Source: Streptomyces beihaiensis
Lineage (GTDB): Bacteria; Actinomycetota; Actinomycetes; Streptomycetales; Streptomycetaceae
DNA: 64,000 bases
NCBI RefSeq assembly: GCF_026274175.1
Contig: NZ_JAPHNL010000090.1
Coordinates: 1-64,000, forward strand
Direction: 5' to 3'
Shown: positions 33,731-41,841 of the stretch, piece by piece
Layout: every line of letters starts with the position of its first letter
Numbering within the stretch: the first letter of the stretch is position 1
Notes under the pieces: generated by a model
Databases searched by the model: none
Seen by the model: the letters and a program-made list of their open reading frames with translations, nothing else
Told to the model about the DNA's origin: nothing
Program-made: the position numbers and the translations under genes

Positions 33731-35307
33731 GCGGCGGCCTCCTCCAGGTCGAGTTTGCGCAGCAGGGTCCGCATCATCTCGTCGTCGATCCGGCGCTCGT
33801 CCCGCATCCGTACGAAGACCTCGCGTTCGGCGGCGATGGCCGCGCGCGCGAGTCGCCGATAGGTGTCGTCGGCCGACTCCCCGGTCACCGGGTTGGGCTG
33901 GCCGAGGCGTTCCCACACAGAGTTGCGCCGCCGTTCCAGGACGGTCCGCAGGCGGTCCTGGAGCGGCTTGGGCAGCCGGTTGCGCTCATCGCGCATCAGC
34001 TCGTCCACACGGTCCTCCGCGGCCGTGGAGGCGGCGTTCTGCGCCTGGGCCTCGGCGAGTGTCTCGGCCTGGGCGTCGCGGCCCGGCAGCCGTAGCGCCC
34101 TGATGAGCGGCGGCAGGGTCAGCCCCTGCACCACGAGCGTTCCGATGACGGTCGTGAACGTCAGGAACAGCACCAGGTTGCGTCCGGGGAACGGCGCCCC
34201 GTCGTGCGTGACGAGAGGGATCGAGAAGGCGATCGCCAGCGAGACGACGCCGCGCATCCCGGCCCAGCTCACGATCAGCGGCTTCTTCCAGCCGGTGTCG
34301 GGTTCGCGCGCCCTGATGCCCGGCACCAGGAACCGCGGCAGGAAGGTGGCCGGATAGGTCCACAGGAAGCGGACCGCGACCACGAGGACGAACACCGCGA
34401 GCCCGTACCAGACGGCCTGGCCCACGCTGTACTCGCCGAGCCCCTGGAGGACGAAGCGCAGCTGGAGGCCGATGAGCGCGAAGACCGACGACTCCAGGAT
34501 GAAGGCCACGACCTTCCACACGGCCGCCTCCTGGAGCCGCGTCTCGAAGTCGACCTGCCAGGCCCGGTGGCCCAGGTAGAGGCCCACGGTGACCACGGCG
34601 AGCACGCCCGAGGCGCCCACCTGTTCCGCCGCGGCGTAGGCGACGAAGGGGATGAGCAGCGACAGGGTGTTCTGCAGGAGCGCTTCCTTGAGATGCGTAC
34701 GCAGCCAGTGCAGCGGCACCATCAGGAGGAGCCCCACCCCGACCCCGCCGACGGCCGCGACGAGGAACTCACGGATGCCGCCGCCCCAGCTCGCGCCCTC
34801 CCCGACGGCCGCGGCGAGGGCCACCTTGTAGGCGGTGATGGCGGTGGCGTCGTTCACCAGGGACTCGCCCTGGAGGATCGTGGTGATCCGTGACGGCAGT
34901 CCCACCCGACGGGCGACGGCGGTGGCCGCCACGGCGTCCGGCGGGGCGATCACCGCGCCCAGGACGAGCGCGGCGGTCAGCGGCAGGTCGGGGATCAGCT
35001 CGTAGGCGAGCCACCCGACGGCGACCGTCGCGAACAGCACGTATCCCACCGAGAGCAGCGCCACGGGCCGCACGTTGGCGCGCAGGTCGAGATACGAGCT
35101 CTCCAGGGCGGCCGTGTGCAGCAGCGGCGGCAGCACGAGCGGCAGCACGATGTGCGGGTCGAGCGTGTACTGCGGAACCCACGGCACGTAGGACGCGACG
35201 AGACCGGCCGCGACCAGGAGAAGCGGCGCGGGCACCGGCGTTCTGCGGGCCGCCCCCGCCACCGCGGCGCTCGCCGCGATCAGTGCCACCAACGGCAATA
35301 CGTCCAT
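33709..35307 (-). CDS. Na+/H+ antiporter (CPA1 family)
   Basis: This 532-aa membrane protein has about 12 hydrophobic helices and a long cytosolic C-terminus (about 410-532, charged). APPDAVAATAVARRVGLPSR and LQGESLVNDATAITAYKVALAA are the ion-binding motifs of NhaP/NHE-like exchangers (the conserved Asp of the ND pair is present), and WAGMRGVVSLAIAFSIPL is the later signature. It exchanges Na+ or other cations for protons at the cytoplasmic membrane. GGGAAGG precedes the ATG at 35307. Confidence 0.92.
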   Translation of the reverse strand: MDVLPLVALIAASAAVAGAARRTPVPAPLLLVAAGLVASYVPWVPQYTLDPHIVLPLVLPPLLHTAALESSYLDLRANVRPVALLSVGYVLFATVAVGWLAYELIPDLPLTAALVLGAVIAPPDAVAATAVARRVGLPSRITTILQGESLVNDATAITAYKVALAAAVGEGASWGGGIREFLVAAVGGVGVGLLLMVPLHWLRTHLKEALLQNTLSLLIPFVAYAAAEQVGASGVLAVVTVGLYLGHRAWQVDFETRLQEAAVWKVVAFILESSVFALIGLQLRFVLQGLGEYSVGQAVWYGLAVFVLVVAVRFLWTYPATFLPRFLVPGIRAREPDTGWKKPLIVSWAGMRGVVSLAIAFSIPLVTHDGAPFPGRNLVLFLTFTTVIGTLVVQGLTLPPLIRALRLPGRDAQAETLAEAQAQNAASTAAEDRVDELMRDERNRLPKPLQDRLRTVLERRRNSVWERLGQPNPVTGESADDTYRRLARAAIAAEREVFVRMRDERRIDDEMMRTLLRKLDLEEAAAYREADG

Positions 35308-35462
35308 GCCCCGCCTTCCCACCGGCTGTCCTCGGCACACCGCCCGTGCCCGGCGCGTTGCCCGTAATCTGCCCATCGTGAAGGATCACACCTGCGGGTC
35401 GGAGCACGGCCGCCCCCTCCTCCCTCCCGTCTCCCTCCCGTCTCCCTCCGAGAGGAACCCTG

Positions 35463-35723
35463 ATGAGCGAGTGCCCTCACGTCGCCGAGCTGCCGCAGCC
35501 CGAGCCCACCCCGCTCAGCGAGACCTGCCTGGAATGCCTCGCCGCCGGCAGTCACCCTGTGCAACTGCGACTCTGTCTCGCATGCGGCCACGTGGGCTGT
35601 TGCGACTCCTCGCCGCTGCGGCACGCGACGCGACACCATGAAGAGACCGGACACCCGGTGATGCGCACCTTCGAACCAGGTGAGAGCTGGCGCTGGTGCT
35701 TCGTGGACGGGGTTCTGGTCTGA
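35463..35723 (+). CDS. UBP-type zinc finger protein
   Basis: This 86-aa protein is a free-standing ZnF-UBP domain: CPHV, then CLECLAAG, CLACGHVGCCDSSPLRHATRHHEETGHPV with Cys and His ligands in the UBP order, and the end WRWCFVDG. In bacteria such domains are found alone or fused to antiporters and hydrolases; here it diverges from a Na+/H+ antiporter gene, and UBP fingers are sometimes fused to such antiporters, which hints at a functional link. GAGAGGA lies before the ATG. Confidence 0.88.
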   Translation: MSECPHVAELPQPEPTPLSETCLECLAAGSHPVQLRLCLACGHVGCCDSSPLRHATRHHEETGHPVMRTFEPGESWRWCFVDGVLV

Positions 35724-35831
35724 TCCGGGCCCGGCGCGGTTCGACCGGCGGGCGCTTGGGTACGTCAATCCGGCGCCCATTCTTTCCAATTGGGCCTGTA
35801 CGCCCTCTAGCCACTGTCCGTACCCGTTGTA

Positions 35832-35844
35832 TTACTATGAGTGA
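35832..35844. promoter_or_regulatory. BldD-box-like site upstream of the anti-sigma/sigH operon
   Basis: TTACTATGAGTGA fits the BldD consensus TNACNCWGNGTNA at every defined position except one (A for C). BldD is known to repress a sigH promoter in S. coelicolor, and the site lies 134 bp before the anti-sigma start, so the match is plausible. Confidence 0.5.
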
Positions 35845-35977
35845 CAGTACTGGGCCGGGGGTCCCCGGGACAGGAAAGCCGGGCGCGCGATAGCGTCACC
35901 GCAGCTATATGTGGCGTATCAACCGGGGGGATGATCTCCCTGGAGCCCGAAAGTGCTCTATCACCTTGGAGGTGAGG

Positions 35978-36391
35978 GTGTCCCAGATCGCAGGCGAGCC
36001 CGGAAACCAGGACTTCGTGGAAGTCCGGCTGCCGGCTGCCGGTGCCTACCTGTCGGTGCTGCGCACGGCCACGGCCGGTCTCGCGGCACGTTTGGACTTC
36101 ACCCTCGACGAGATCGAGGACCTGCGCATCGCGGTCGACGAGGCCTGCGCGATCCTGCTGCAGCAGGCCGTCTCCGGCTCTGTGCTCAGCTGCGTGTTCC
36201 GGCTCGTCGACGACTCCTTGGAGGTGACGGTCTCCGCCCCGACCACCGACGGCCGGGCCCCGGAGCGCGACACCTTCGCTTGGACGGTGCTCTCGGCCCT
36301 CGCGGGCCAGGTCGAGTCCTCGGTCGCCGAGGACAACACCGTCTCGATCAGCCTCTACAAGAAGCGCGGCGCGGGCCCCGGCCCGGCGTGA
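35978..36391 (+). CDS. prsH: Anti-sigma factor of the RsbW type (PrsH/UshX) for SigH
   Basis: This 137-aa protein is a GHKL-type serine kinase/anti-sigma factor: VEVRLPAAGAYLSVLRTATAG, then the N-box-like EDLRIAVDEACAILLQQA and the C-terminal AGQVESSVAEDNTVSISLYKK. A GTG start at 35978 with GGAGG upstream gives the standard length; an ATG 23 codons earlier is less likely. The stop overlaps the GTG of sigH (GTGA), so regulator and target are made together. It holds SigH inactive until an anti-anti-sigma factor, encoded elsewhere, intervenes. Confidence 0.88.
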   Translation: MSQIAGEPGNQDFVEVRLPAAGAYLSVLRTATAGLAARLDFTLDEIEDLRIAVDEACAILLQQAVSGSVLSCVFRLVDDSLEVTVSAPTTDGRAPERDTFAWTVLSALAGQVESSVAEDNTVSISLYKKRGAGPGPA

Positions 36392-37413
36392 AGAACGGGG
36401 ACGGTCCGGTGCGGGACGACAAGCGCGGCACACGGGATCTCCCGTCCGACGGTTCGGACGGGCGGCGAGAGCTGACCACCGGCATCCCGGAACAGCAGGC
36501 CAGGCCGCACCCCCAGGACCCCGCGGCCGACACGGCGGACCAGACGGCCCCGGCCCCCGGGAGCGGGCTTCGCGAACATCCAGGGGGATCGGACGCGCGA
36601 CGGGCGGGATTGATGAGCGACCACGAGCCACACGGTGAACAGCACGGCCGGCAGGATCCGCAGGACCGCAGCGGCGCGCGGGCGATGTTCGTCGAGCTGC
36701 GCGGCCTCAAGGAGGGCAGCCAGGAGTACGCGGAGCTGCGCAACCGGCTCGTGCGGATGCATCTGCCCCTGGTCGAACACCTGGCCCGCCGCTTCCGCAA
36801 CCGCGGTGAGCCGCTCGACGACCTCACCCAGGTCGCCACGATCGGTCTCATCAAGTCCGTCGACCGTTTCGACCCGGACCGGGGTGTGGAGTTCTCCACG
36901 TACGCGACTCCGACGGTCGTCGGCGAGATCAAGCGGCACTTCCGTGACAAGGGCTGGGCCGTGCGCGTCCCGCGCCGTCTGCAGGAGCTGCGCCTGTCCC
37001 TGACCACCGCGACGGCCGAGCTCTCCCAGCTGCACGGCCGCTCCCCCACCGTCCACGAACTGGCAGAGAAGCTCGCCATCTCGGAGGAAGAGGTCTTGGA
37101 GGGCCTGGAGTCGGCCAACGCGTACTCCACGTTGTCCCTGGACGTCCCCGACACCGACGACGAGTCGCCGGCGGTCGCGGACACCCTGGGGGCGGAGGAC
37201 GAGGCCCTGGAGGGCGTCGAGTACCGCGAGTCGCTCAAACCGCTCCTGGAGGATCTGCCGCCGCGCGAGAAGCGGATCCTGCTCCTGCGCTTCTTCGGGA
37301 ACATGACGCAGTCGCAGATCGCCCAGGAGGTCGGTATCTCCCAGATGCACGTCTCGCGCCTGCTGGCGCGCACCCTGGCCCAGCTCCGCGAGAGGCTCCT
37401 GGTCGAGGAGTGA
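36388..37413 (+). CDS. sigH: RNA polymerase sigma factor SigH (SigB/SigF family)
   Basis: This group 3 sigma factor for osmotic/heat stress and development has 341 aa from the GTG that overlaps the anti-sigma stop. Residues 1 to about 75 are a disordered Asp/Gly/Pro-rich extension. Region 2 follows (LRNRLVRMHLPLVEHLARRF, then DLTQVATIGLIKSVDRFDP and GVEFSTYATPTVVGEIKRHFRDKGW), then region 3 (VHELAEKLAISEEEVLEGL) and region 4 (LPPREKRILLLRFFGNMTQSQIAQEVGISQMHVSRLLARTL). An internal ATG at 36613 (MSDHEPHGEQ) would give a 266-aa form; multiple SigH isoforms are known in S. coelicolor. Confidence 0.92.
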   Translation: MKNGDGPVRDDKRGTRDLPSDGSDGRRELTTGIPEQQARPHPQDPAADTADQTAPAPGSGLREHPGGSDARRAGLMSDHEPHGEQHGRQDPQDRSGARAMFVELRGLKEGSQEYAELRNRLVRMHLPLVEHLARRFRNRGEPLDDLTQVATIGLIKSVDRFDPDRGVEFSTYATPTVVGEIKRHFRDKGWAVRVPRRLQELRLSLTTATAELSQLHGRSPTVHELAEKLAISEEEVLEGLESANAYSTLSLDVPDTDDESPAVADTLGAEDEALEGVEYRESLKPLLEDLPPREKRILLLRFFGNMTQSQIAQEVGISQMHVSRLLARTLAQLRERLLVEE

Positions 37414-37553
37414 GCCCGGGTCCCGGGATCGCGCGCCTGCCCGGGACAGCGCACCACGCCGGGCGCGAGCGCCCGTCCGTGTCCGGACCGCTCCGCACGG
37501 CGAGCACAGGCTCGCGGCGTGCGAGCCCGCGCGCGGGTGGTCTGCCCGCCCCG

Positions 37554-37583
37554 CGCACACCCGGCGGGATCGCGCCGTGTGCG
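37554..37583. terminator. Bidirectional terminator after sigH
   Basis: CGCACA (37554-37559) pairs with TGTGCG (37578-37583), continuing after a CC bulge with CGGCG/CGCCG around GGATCG. It lies between the convergent sigH and membrane protein genes. Confidence 0.55.
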
Positions 37584-37595
37584 TCCCGGCAGGGG

Positions 37596-38048
37596 CTACT
37601 CGGACTCGGGGGTGCTTCCCGGCGGGCGGATGCCCAGCGCGCGGGTGGTGGCCGGGTTGACCAGGATCACCAGGGCGGCGACCGCGACCACGGCGAGCGC
37701 GATCCCGCCGGGGATGGCGACGCTGTCGGCCTGGAGCAGCGTGTAGGCGACGGGCAGCGCCATGATCTGCGTGATGATCGCGGGGCCGCGGCTCCAGCTC
37801 TTGCGCGCGAGCAGCCCGCGCGCGGCCAGGAGCGGGAGCAGGGCCAGCACGATGAGCGTCACGCCGCCCGTGACGGCCTGTGACACGCTGGACGGGTCAC
37901 CGGTGACGGCGTCGACGAGCAGGGCGCCGCCGCCCACGACGAGCGCGGCTCCTTCGAGCCCGGCCAGGGCTGCCGCGGCGGTCAGCCGTCCGGGGCGGGG
38001 GCCGTCGTCTGCGGGGGTCTCGGGGGTCGGGTTCTGCTCTGAGGTCAC
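37596..38048 (-). CDS. Four-helix integral membrane protein, hypothetical
   Basis: This 150-aa protein has a disordered N-terminus (SEQNPTPETPADDG) and four hydrophobic helices (AALAGLEGAALVVGGGALLV; GGVTLIVLALLPLLAARGLL; GPAIITQIMALPVAYTLL; GIALAVVAVAALVILV). There is no recognised domain. A GTG at 38048 is the start. TACCCT lies six bases upstream and no good ribosome binding site is visible, so a leaderless message is likely. Confidence 0.75.
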   Translation of the reverse strand: MTSEQNPTPETPADDGPRPGRLTAAAALAGLEGAALVVGGGALLVDAVTGDPSSVSQAVTGGVTLIVLALLPLLAARGLLARKSWSRGPAIITQIMALPVAYTLLQADSVAIPGGIALAVVAVAALVILVNPATTRALGIRPPGSTPESE

Positions 38049-38174
38049 CTTGGCAGGGTAGCCCGCGCGTGCCGCCGACCGGCGGGCGTGTCCGCCACCG
38101 GGCCCGCTTCCGTCTCTTACCCGACTCCTACCTCGGTCTGGGCGCCGTCAGGGCCCCTGGGTAGTCTGCTGCGC

Positions 38175-39143
38175 ATGCGTGCACTTCTCGTGGTCAATCC
38201 GGCGGCAACCACCACCAGCGAGCGCACGCGTGATGTCTTGATCCACGCGCTGGCGAGTGAGATGAAACTCGAGGCGGTCACGACCGAGTATCGAGGGCAC
38301 GCGCGCGACCTCGGCCGGCAGGCAGCCGACAGCGAGGACATCGAGCTGGTCGTCGCCCTGGGCGGCGACGGCACGGTCAACGAGGTGGTGAACGGCCTGC
38401 TGCACGGCGGCCCCGACCCGGACCGGCTGCCGGGCCTCGCCGTCGTCCCCGGAGGCTCCACGAACGTCTTCGCGCGCGCCCTCGGCCTGCCCAACGAGCC
38501 GGTGGAGGCCACCGGCCAGATCCTGGACGCCCTGCGCGAGGGGCGGCAGCGCACGGTGGGTCTCGGTCTGGCCGCGGGCGCGCCGGGCACCGAGGACGAG
38601 GCGGTGCCGGCCCGTTGGTTCACGTTCAGCGCGGGCCTCGGCTTCGACGCGGGCGTGGTCGGCAGGGTGGAGCAGCAGCGCGAGCGCGGCAAACGTTCGA
38701 CTCATGCGCTCTACGTCCGGCAGGTCGTACGTCAGTTCCTTGGAGAACCCGATCGGCGGCACGGCACGATCACGCTCGAACGGCCGGGCGAGGACCCGAT
38801 CACCGATCTGGTCGTCTCCATAGTGAGCAACACCTCCCCGTGGTCGTTCCTGGGCAACCGGCCGCTGTTCCCGACCCCCCGGGCGTCCTTCGACACCGGG
38901 CTTGACGTGCTCGGACTCAAGAAACTCTCGACTCCGGCCGTAGCCCGTTACGGCGCCCAGCTGCTGACCTCGTCGCCCGAGCGCGGACCGCACGGCAAGA
39001 ACGCGGTCACGCTCCACGACCTGACCGACTTCACCTTGCATTCGAAGGCGCCCCTGCCCCTTCAGATGGACGGCGACCACCTGGGGCTGCGCACGAGCGT
39101 GGCGTTCACAGGCGTACGCCGTGCACTGCGTGTGATTGTGTGA
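38175..39143 (+). CDS. Diacylglycerol/lipid kinase family protein
   Basis: This 322-aa enzyme is of the DagK/YegS family, which phosphorylates diacylglycerol or other lipids at the membrane. It begins MRALLVVNPAATTTSERTRD. The nucleotide-binding motif is VVALGGDGTVNEVVNGLL, and VVPGGSTNVFARALGLPNEP is the second conserved block. The C-terminal beta domain ends with PLPLQMDGDHLG. The ATG at 38175 is only seven bases after a -10-like TAGTCT (38162-38167), and no Shine-Dalgarno is visible, so it is probably leaderless. It diverges from the four-helix protein gene, with 126 bp between starts. Confidence 0.88.
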   Translation: MRALLVVNPAATTTSERTRDVLIHALASEMKLEAVTTEYRGHARDLGRQAADSEDIELVVALGGDGTVNEVVNGLLHGGPDPDRLPGLAVVPGGSTNVFARALGLPNEPVEATGQILDALREGRQRTVGLGLAAGAPGTEDEAVPARWFTFSAGLGFDAGVVGRVEQQRERGKRSTHALYVRQVVRQFLGEPDRRHGTITLERPGEDPITDLVVSIVSNTSPWSFLGNRPLFPTPRASFDTGLDVLGLKKLSTPAVARYGAQLLTSSPERGPHGKNAVTLHDLTDFTLHSKAPLPLQMDGDHLGLRTSVAFTGVRRALRVIV

Positions 39144-39463
39144 GTGGAAGGGCTGAAAGTCCTTTATCTCGAACGTTTGGGCCAGGCTCCACCCCATGGA
39201 AGTACGGCTGTGACCTAGTCGACACCGAGGAATCAAAAAAAACTTTCCAGAAGGGGTTGTATCCGCCGCCGAGGTTTGCGAATCTCTACGTGGCGCTCGG
39301 GACGGGCCGCAAAACCGGCCCCCCACAGAGAGCCCGAATCCCCTCCTCAAAGCAGCGGACACCCGTCGCAGATGTGACGTCCGTCCCTTCACTTGTTGAG
39401 GGATTCGTGAAAGCGTTCACATTCACAAGCAACTTGCACGTAACTCAAGGAGAGGTAGCAGCC
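39144..39463 (+). promoter_or_regulatory. 320-bp leader and promoter region of wblE
   Basis: No gene is seen. It contains an A8 tract (39235-39242), striking in this GC-rich DNA, just after GGAAT (39229-39233). A GTT lies 22 bp on, too far for a standard SigR promoter (N18). TTGTAT at 39257-39262 is another possible element. Further downstream GGGATTCGTGAAAGCGTTCAC shows no fixed spacing either. Actual promoters cannot be assigned. Confidence 0.35.
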
Positions 39464-39721
39464 ATGGACTGGCGTCACAACGCCGTTTGCCGCGAGGAAG
39501 ACCCCGAGCTCTTCTTCCCCATCGGCAACACCGGTCCTGCGCTGCTGCAGATCGAGGAAGCCAAGGCCGTCTGCCGCCGCTGCCCCGTCATGGAGCAGTG
39601 CCTGCAGTGGGCGCTTGAGTCCGGCCAGGACTCCGGCGTCTGGGGTGGCCTCAGCGAGGACGAGCGCCGCGCCATGAAGCGCCGCGCCGCTCGCAACCGG
39701 GCCCGTCAGGCCTCCGCCTGA
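39464..39721 (+). CDS. wblE: WhiB-like protein WblE
   Basis: This 85-aa [4Fe-4S] transcription-associated protein is of the WhiB family, closest to WblE/WhiB1. It begins MDWRHNAVCREEDPELFFP. The four cluster cysteines are in NAVC, VCRRCPVMEQC (CxxCxxxxxC). GVWGG is the family turn, followed by a basic C-terminal tail (RRAMKRRAARNRARQ) that contacts DNA. AAGGAGAGG precedes the ATG. WhiB1-type proteins bind the housekeeping sigma factor region 4 and respond to NO or O2. Confidence 0.95.
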   Translation: MDWRHNAVCREEDPELFFPIGNTGPALLQIEEAKAVCRRCPVMEQCLQWALESGQDSGVWGGLSEDERRAMKRRAARNRARQASA

Positions 39722-39875
39722 TTCCCCACCCCGTACGAGCCTGAGCCCGGCGGCGCGTGTCCCGGCGGATTGTCCGCCGGTGCTCCGCACGCATCTCCCG
39801 CCCCCGAGCCGCAGCGCGCAGTACCCCCCATGCTCCCCCAGGCTCAGCCCGGGATGGCAGACCCGAGCATCGCGT

Positions 39876-39916
39876 GCAGTGAGCCCCGGACCGTCCGACG
39901 GTCCGGGGCTCACTGC
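39876..39916. terminator. Bidirectional terminator between wblE and the histidine kinase
   Basis: A 19-bp perfect stem (39876-39894 with 39898-39916, core GAGCCCCGGACCGT) with a 3-nt loop lies between the converging gene ends. Confidence 0.85.
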
Positions 39917-39951
39917 TGTGTGCGGCCACCGGCCCCCGCCCGGCCGAACGG

Positions 39952-41427
39952 CTACTTCTGGCTGCGTACCGGAACGTCGAGGACGACCCGGGTACCGCGT
40001 CCGGGCGCCGGGACCATGTCGAAGGTGCCGCCCAACTCGCCCTCCACCAGGGTGCGTACGATCTGCAGCCCCAGGTTGCCCGCGCTCTTGGCGTCGAAGC
40101 CGTCCGGCAGGCCGACGCCGTCGTCCTGGACCGTGACCAGGAGGCGCGCCTCTTTGGACGTGCCGCCCCGCACCGCCGACACCTCGACCGTGCCGGTGTC
40201 GCCCTGCCGGTAGCCGTGCTCCAGGGCGTTCTGCAGCACCTCCGTCAGGACCATGGACAGCGGCGTGGCCACCTCGGCGTCCAGGATGCCGAACCGTCCG
40301 CTGCGCCGTCCCGTCACCCTGCCCGGGGAGATCTCGGCGACCATGGCGAGCACCCGGTCGGCGATCTCGTCGAACTCCACGCGCTCGTCCAGGTTCTGGG
40401 ACAGCGTCTCGTGCACGATCGCGATGGAGCCCACGCGCCGCACCGCCTCCTCCAGCGCCTCGCGCCCGCCCACGGAATCGATACGCCGCGCCTGGAGCCT
40501 GAGCAGCGCCGCGACGGTCTGAAGGTTGTTCTTCACCCGGTGGTGGATCTCCCGGATGGTCGCGTCCTTGGTGATCAACTCGCGTTCTCGGCGGCGCAGT
40601 TCGGTGACATCGCGCAGCAGCACCAGGGAGCCGATCCGGGTGCCCTTGGGTTTGAGCGGAATGGCCCGCAGCTGGATCGATCCTTCGTCGCCCTCGATCT
40701 CGAACTCGCGCGGCGCCCAGCCGCTGGCGACCTTGTCCAGCGCCTCGTCCACCGGGCCGTGCGTGGGGGCGAGCTCGGCCGTCGTACGCCCCAGATGGTG
40801 GCCGACCAGGTCGGCGGAGAAGCCGAGCCGGTGGTACGCGGACAGGGCGTTGGGCGAGGCGTACTGGACGACGCCGTCCGCGTCGAGCCGGATGAGACCG
40901 TCGCCCACTCGCGGCGACGCGTCCATGTCGACCTGCTGACCGGGGAACGGAAACGATCCGGCGGCGATCATCTGCGCCAGGTCGGACGCCGACTGCAGAT
41001 AGGTCAGCTCCAGGCGCGAGGGCGTGCGGACGGTCAGCAGATTCGTGTTGCGCGCGATGACGCCGAGGACCCGGCCCTCCCTGCGTACGGGGATGGACTC
41101 CACCCGCACCGGGACCTCTTCGCGCCACTCGGGGTCGCCCTCGCGTACGATGCGGCCCTCGTCGAGGGCGGCGTCCAGCATGGGGCGGCGGCCGCGCGGC
41201 ACCAGGTGGCCGACCATGTCGTCCTGGTAGGAGGTCGGCCCGGTGTTGGGGCGCATCTGGGCCACGGAGACGTAGCGCGTCCCGTCCCTCGTGGGCACCC
41301 ACAGGACGAGGTCGGCGAAGGAGAGGTCGGCCAGCAGCTGCCACTCCGAGACCAGCAGGTGGAGCCACTCGAGGTCGGAGTCGCCGAGAGCGGTGTGCTG
41401 GCGTACGAGATCGTTCATGGAGGGCAC
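39952..41427 (-). CDS. Sensor histidine kinase with GAF-like and PAS domains, HisKA_2 (PdtaS-like)
   Basis: This 491-aa soluble kinase has no membrane segment. The N-terminal region (about 1-150, LGDSDLEWLHLLVSEWQLLADLSFADLVLWVP) resembles the GAF-type sensor of PdtaS. A PAS domain follows (GDGLIRLDADGVVQYASPNALSAYHRLG, about 175-280). The HisKA_2 phosphoacceptor is in TIREIHHRVKNNLQTVAALL, and the ATPase domain has EVLQNALEHGY and VQDDGVGLPDGF. The GTG at 41427 (VPSMNDLVRQH) is chosen because TACGCT lies seven bases upstream, implying a leaderless transcript. No response regulator gene is adjacent; orphan ANTAR regulators usually partner such kinases. Confidence 0.88.
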   Translation of the reverse strand: MPSMNDLVRQHTALGDSDLEWLHLLVSEWQLLADLSFADLVLWVPTRDGTRYVSVAQMRPNTGPTSYQDDMVGHLVPRGRRPMLDAALDEGRIVREGDPEWREEVPVRVESIPVRREGRVLGVIARNTNLLTVRTPSRLELTYLQSASDLAQMIAAGSFPFPGQQVDMDASPRVGDGLIRLDADGVVQYASPNALSAYHRLGFSADLVGHHLGRTTAELAPTHGPVDEALDKVASGWAPREFEIEGDEGSIQLRAIPLKPKGTRIGSLVLLRDVTELRRRERELITKDATIREIHHRVKNNLQTVAALLRLQARRIDSVGGREALEEAVRRVGSIAIVHETLSQNLDERVEFDEIADRVLAMVAEISPGRVTGRRSGRFGILDAEVATPLSMVLTEVLQNALEHGYRQGDTGTVEVSAVRGGTSKEARLLVTVQDDGVGLPDGFDAKSAGNLGLQIVRTLVEGELGGTFDMVPAPGRGTRVVLDVPVRSQK

Positions 41428-41841
41428 GAGCCCGAGCGTACCCGCAGGTCGGGCGGGCCCGGAAAGACCGACGGCCCCCGAAAAGACCGACGGGCCGCGG
41501 CGCCGGGGGTCGGGACCCTCAACCCTTCCCCAGCACCGCAGCCCTTCAGGTGCTTCGGCTACCGGGTGTGCGGTCCCGGACGCCGATCGAGGAGCCGACG
41601 CAGTCAGGGCAGAGCGCGTCGGTCCCTCTGTCCGTCCTCCTGTGCGGGGAGGGCGGAGGTCTTCGTTTACGCATTGTGGACTAGACCATTCTCCGATGTC
41701 CACGCTTCGGCGCAGGATTGTTGTCGTCTCTTCCTCCAGTACTCACGCAGTGCTCACACAGCGCTCGCACACCGGACGAAGACCCGTACAGACATCCTGC
41801 TCACTCCACCGACACCCTACGCACTCCCGGGCGTCTTGGGA
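41428..41841. other. 414-bp intergenic region upstream of the histidine kinase
   Basis: No gene is seen. AAAGACCGACGG occurs at 41463-41474 and 41482-41493 (period 19), and a DasR-like site at 41673-41688. The SIS gene ends at the right border. Confidence 0.4.
41673..41688. promoter_or_regulatory. dre-like DasR site between the SIS gene and the histidine kinase
   Basis: TGTGGACTAGACCATT matches about 13 of 16 positions of the dre consensus (A C/G TGGTCTAGACCA G/C T), including the core CTAGACCA. It is about 250 bp upstream of the kinase start. Confidence 0.55.

Noticed and set aside
39229-39258. SigR promoter (GGAAT-N18-GTT) for wblE
   Set aside because: GGAAT and GTT are present but 22 bp apart rather than about 18, so the match is not acceptable.
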